A DNA stretch of 64,000 nt from Brugia malayi (Eukaryota > Nematoda > Chromadorea > Rhabditida > Onchocercidae), in the NCBI RefSeq assembly GCF_000002995.4, contig NW_025062479.1, forward strand, positions 12,257,721-12,321,720, read 5' to 3'. Both the position numbers and the translations under genes were made by a program. Under the pieces are notes generated by a model that was not told the origin of the DNA, searched no databases, and saw only the letters and a list, made by a program, of their open reading frames with translations. Positions 60,142 through 64,000 of this stretch are shown here, in pieces (position 1 is the first letter of the stretch; each line of letters starts with the position of its first letter).

Positions 60142-60987
60142 TTAAGCTTCAACATAATCCATTTGCCTCATCAAATAATATGCTGTCGATTCCGCAACAG
60201 TAAATAATGGATGATCTTCAATTTCTTTTTCTCCACGTCCAATATTAGCTATCTGAAAAATAAAGAATTATGGAACAAACTATTATAAATGAAAACAGAA
60301 GAGACAGAAAGATGAAGAGCGGAATTTCTACTAATATTATACCTTTATTAGTCTTTATTACTTCGTAACTCTCCAAAAGTTCCAATCCTAAATTTCCGGT
60401 CTTCTTACCCTTGCTCTAGAACCAAAATTGAAAGTGATGGTGTCCTACTAAAAACTGTAATGAAAACATTTACCAAGCATTGAAATAATTTAAGAGGCAC
60501 TTGTTATATTCACCCTATATTATGATTTGCAGAAATTTTAAGTCAGTGTTTGGCATATGCTAAAACGTTCTAATAATTTGTATTGCTCTGTTTTAATTTC
60601 TTTGCTGAATTCGCAAATGATTCTTTCCCTGCTAACCTAATCTGTTACAAATACATACGAAAGTCTTCTCCAGTTCGATAACAGATCTCCGCAACCAACA
60701 ATTGTAAAATTTAAAAACTGACTCACTCTGATTATCTTATTCAATTCTTTTCGTGCATCGGCATTTTTTACCAGATTATCTAAGGTAATATTTCTCTTCT
60801 CTTCTCTTTGCTCATCAACAAAATCCTGCAGACCATTTCTTAATAGTAATGACATCCTTTATATCTAAAAACACTCCATCTAATGAAAGACAGCAGCCCT
60901 CCTAACAGCGGAAAAATATACTTTCAAAATTACAAACTTACAGTACGCCTCGTAGTGTGGTCTGCTTCGTTTGATAAATGATAAGCA
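60142..60987 (-). CDS. Unrecognised conserved-looking protein, last three exons
   Basis: Three exons read in phase on -: 60987-60942, 60825-60727 and 60252-60142 (stop at 60144-60142), joined at cact-gtaagt, aga-gtgagt and ctgcag/ttttcag-type acceptors. The end of the protein is hydrophilic: AYHLSNEADHTTRRT, then DFVDEQREEKRNITLDNLV, then a basic KELNKIIR and finally IANIGRGEKEIEDHPLFTV with a short aromatic tail ending YVEA. Consistent phases, clean splice sites and the charged composition argue that it is real. The 5' exons are not found. I cannot name the family. It lies 1 kb upstream of dpy-19 on the same strand. Confidence 0.55.
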
Positions 60988-62449
60988 CTATTATAATGGG
61001 TCAAAGCAAGTTTTACTTTTGCTGTAGCACTCAATATCAACAATAACAGTGACCGTTCCACTGCTGAAAACGTTTGCAATTATTTGATTTTTACATGACT
61101 GCAACTTCAATATGTAATTTGAAAAAATAAAATACGTATGAAAAGAAAATACGTGTCTGTAAACATCATCGAAAAGCAGCTTATCTAAATGTAATATGAA
61201 AATAATATACAATAGACATACAATAAATTTTCAAAAAAGTAACTTTTTTTCAAAACTCGTGCTACATAACTCTCTTTGTGATTTTCTGGCACTTCTGAAA
61301 ACTGTTTGACGAGTTTGGGGTGTTGATAGGTTCTCACTAAATTGGTTCTCCCATTGCATATTACATCAGCACTAAAAACATCTTCAAAAGCAAGAATAGG
61401 TCAATTAATTGTTTCAGCGTGAAGTGACTTCCACGACTAAAATAAAGCTACAGTGGATAATACTTTTTCATCCGTACCTCAATATCGCAAATTAAATGTA
61501 AAATATAAACTAAATATATCGCAAATTAAATGATTACTTATGCTGTTCATCCAAAAAACGCATCAAAGACAAATGAAAACTTCCAAATAATAAACCAATA
61601 ACGGATGCCGTTTTTAGGCTGAAACCACTTCCACAACTGAAATACAACTACTGAAAATGTGCCAATTTGTCCAATCTTTAATTTAATTTTACTTGACAAG
61701 TCGATCCACGCTTTTCCATCAAATTCATACAAAAATATGATCAGAAAAGGACCTTAAGCATCTCATCATAAAAATATATTTATGTATTGACCGTATTATA
61801 TATGTTTTTAATGTATCTTTCAAACTGACACAAACTTACGTGTCAACTAGACAATCAACACTGTTCACTCTATTATTCAGCTTAAACAATGACTTGTAAA
61901 GCAGACGGCGACAGATATTCCGGCAGTACCCAACACCGAACAAATTGAAAATTGGCATAAAAGTATATATGAAATTAAGCTGAAATGATTAAAAATCCAA
62001 CATAAACTTGGAAATTTCATTTTTCATGCAATTTAGTTAATACCACCAGAATTTTTCACCATCAATTAACTTCTGATAAAGACGTTGTCATGTCTGATCA
62101 GATCACATTTTGCTATTTAATAACATGCTCCAAGGAGAAAAAAAAAAACTTTCGTTTTTCAAAACCTAAAGCATTGAGTAGATTACAAAGAAAAACGGCA
62201 TAAATAAATAAGCACATTATTTAAAGAAATATGCATATGAAATACCCATACCGATAGACAAATAGGGAGATAACACTTCTATATCTTTCCTACTGCAGAC
62301 ATTCAGCATAAGTATGGATAGTGAATGACTGGAAGGTACATAATACGACTCTGATGAGTTAAATTTATAAAATCAAAAGTGAAAAAAAAAGATACACAGT
62401 AAGAAACCCGTGGGCTATTGAGCATGTTGAAGTCTCAGGCCGATTATCT
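60988..62449. other. AT-rich region upstream of the unrecognised gene
   Basis: Probably introns or 5' flank of the gene ending at 60142. It contains two short direct repeats (atatcgcaaattaaatg at about 61483 and 61518; acttccac near 61428 and 61626). A minus-strand start with a good donor at about 61700 is possible but not supported by homology. Confidence 0.4.
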
Positions 62450-63075
62450 ACAGCTCACTGATAACGTTACCAAGTTCCAAATCCATCTGAAAAGGAAGAA
62501 AGAACCAAGAACAATAAACCTAAAAAGATACAAATAATTATTTCGCAAGGTCTCTTGTTCTTGTAACTCATCACCCGTCATGTTAAACAGTTCCCGACCA
62601 CTTTCACGAAAGTAGTGATAAAAGATTAACGATTGTAAGATGTCCCATGAACTTCAACCGAACCCGGTTCTTCACAACTATAATTCAAAACCACTTCAAA
62701 TGAAGCACTACTTTTTCCTTTCAGTTCTCTAATCACTCGAAATAAAAACTGGGAATTCCAGACAAAACCAAAAAACTCCAGAAGAGGAAAAATCCCAACC
62801 CAGAAAAAGAGAATGAGCGAACTAACGAAACTGCAAACACTTCCAATACTTAAAGCACCAAACGACTTGACACTCTGACTGAACCATTGTGCAACACTCG
62901 TGCACCCAACTCCACGGACAGTAGTGAAGTGGTTGTACAAACGGAACCTGTCGTACCTCCGGGTACCATTGTGCTAATGCTGCACTTGCGAGACAGTCGA
63001 GAAGGCCTGCTGCTCACGTGGCTGATGCCACTACTTTCTCGAATTAATTTCAAGATTTTTGACATTGTTCATTGA
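62450..63075 (-). CDS. Possible hydrophobic protein, exon structure unresolved
   Basis: This stretch is less AT-rich and open in more than one frame. On -, the frame 62940-62626 gives a 104-residue product with one or two clear membrane-like spans (SSLILFFWVGIFPLL). Just downstream another minus frame reads FRESGRELFNMTGDELQEQE, then a membrane-like LYLFRFIVLGSFFLF, and stops near 62450. A start at 63065 (MSKILKLIRESSG) in a third frame could be the first exon. The + strand is also open at 62887-63075. I cannot choose the splicing and name no family. Confidence 0.25.
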
Positions 63076-64000
63076 TTCGATAGTTTAATGGGCCAGAATA
63101 ATGCCAGAAGTTTAATAGGATTTCACAGGAACTTGGACACAGAAGAGAATGTTTTCATCTTCAAATATTTCAAACAAAAGAAAGTACCGAAGGTTTAAGA
63201 AACTTCATGAAGACTGACAAAAAAAGAAATGTTTCAATTATCTATGTGTGAATTGCATAAATCCATTGCTCTGCTGTCAGCGTTACCACATACCCAATAA
63301 TTCGTTCGAAACGGCGCATGACTAAAGTTTCTTGAACATATATATATATATATATACTAATGCGCATATCTTGCATCCTGTAACTACTAACTAACTCCAG
63401 TGAACCAACACCAAATGAATTAGATTTTCTTGGATACAGCAACGACATGTCACATACACTGTGGGAAATTCAGGATCTGAACCAATAAACCAATAAAATC
63501 AGCAATATGCTCTCAGTAGCAAGTGGCTCCCATTTTTTGCCCGTCAGCAGCACGTGACACTGTCGACTTAGATGAAACTTCCACAATTGAGATATATACA
63601 TGTGGAACTAATTGCCTTTGCTATCAGATTTCATCTCTAATCTAATATAGACACCTAAAACGATAATCATAAATTGGTGAGCAAAGTACTGCGAGGACAT
63701 CCAAAAGAAGAATACCAGCTACTTGTTAGACGTTTAGTTCTGGCAGTATAATAATAGCAGTGGAATATTAGTAGACTGGTAACTAGTGTTCAGGGTTGGG
63801 AAGTTGCACCAGTCATCGGTTATTAAGGGTAAAACGAACACGAACAATGGAGATCGATCAACATGGTAACTACATACTGCAAAGGTACCAGTGAAAATCA
63901 ATCTCACTTGTCCTACTTCATGTGACAGGGATACAAGTGGCAGTACAGTCATTATAGTATATCTCATGGAAGATTAGCGGAAGTCGATATTCGAGGTCAA
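63076..64000. other. AT-rich end of window, no gene seen
   Basis: Contains a short TA dinucleotide run at about 63339-63356 and short open frames on - without recognisable content. Confidence 0.5.

Overview
This window is nuclear DNA from an animal, most likely a nematode, and by base composition and intron style perhaps a filarial or other spirurid worm. Genes are split into short exons by AT-rich introns with nematode-style acceptors (TTTTCAG or TTTTTAG). The best protein matches are to gene families well known from C. elegans. The organism call is an inference; no rRNA, spliced-leader or mitochondrial marker is present to fix it.

Five genes can be reconstructed exon by exon with consistent splice phases. 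(1) A G-protein-coupled receptor kinase of the GRK4/5/6 (grk-1) type lies on + from the left edge to 6338; its 5' end is outside the window. (2) An unc-3/EBF (COE) transcription factor lies on + at 21157-30040. (3) A tyrosine aminotransferase lies on + at 33575-35437. (4) An MDL-1/Mad-type bHLH-zipper repressor with an N-terminal Sin3-interaction helix lies on + at 47774-51616. (5) A DPY-19 C-mannosyltransferase of 12 exons lies on - at 54930-59121. Upstream of dpy-19 on the same strand are the last three exons of an unrecognised gene (60142-60987). Further upstream is a hydrophobic, possibly coding stretch (about 62450-63075) whose exon structure I could not resolve.

The main structural oddity is a long inverted duplication. 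The 3' half of the GRK gene (3148-6345, activation segment to stop codon) recurs on the opposite strand at 10077-13286. Only homopolymer lengths appear to differ, and the arms are separated by a 3.7-kb unique spacer. The copy is a 5'-truncated kinase fragment facing the gene tail to tail. It is either a very recent segmental inversion-duplication or an assembly/haplotype artefact. The GRK gene also carries a local 160-bp tandem duplication of an exon/intron boundary.

The rest is intergenic or intronic AT-rich DNA: large gene-poor gaps (13.3-21.1 kb, 35.4-47.8 kb), ATT, CA, TA and GT microsatellites, a 15-bp pentapeptide-phased minisatellite at 9.6 kb, two perfect short hairpins and a few imperfect direct repeats. 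The five genes work in unrelated processes: receptor desensitisation, motor-neuron identity, tyrosine catabolism, Myc/Max-network repression and protein C-mannosylation. Nothing indicates that they form a functional cluster. I saw no mobile-element protein, CRISPR, tRNA or rRNA.
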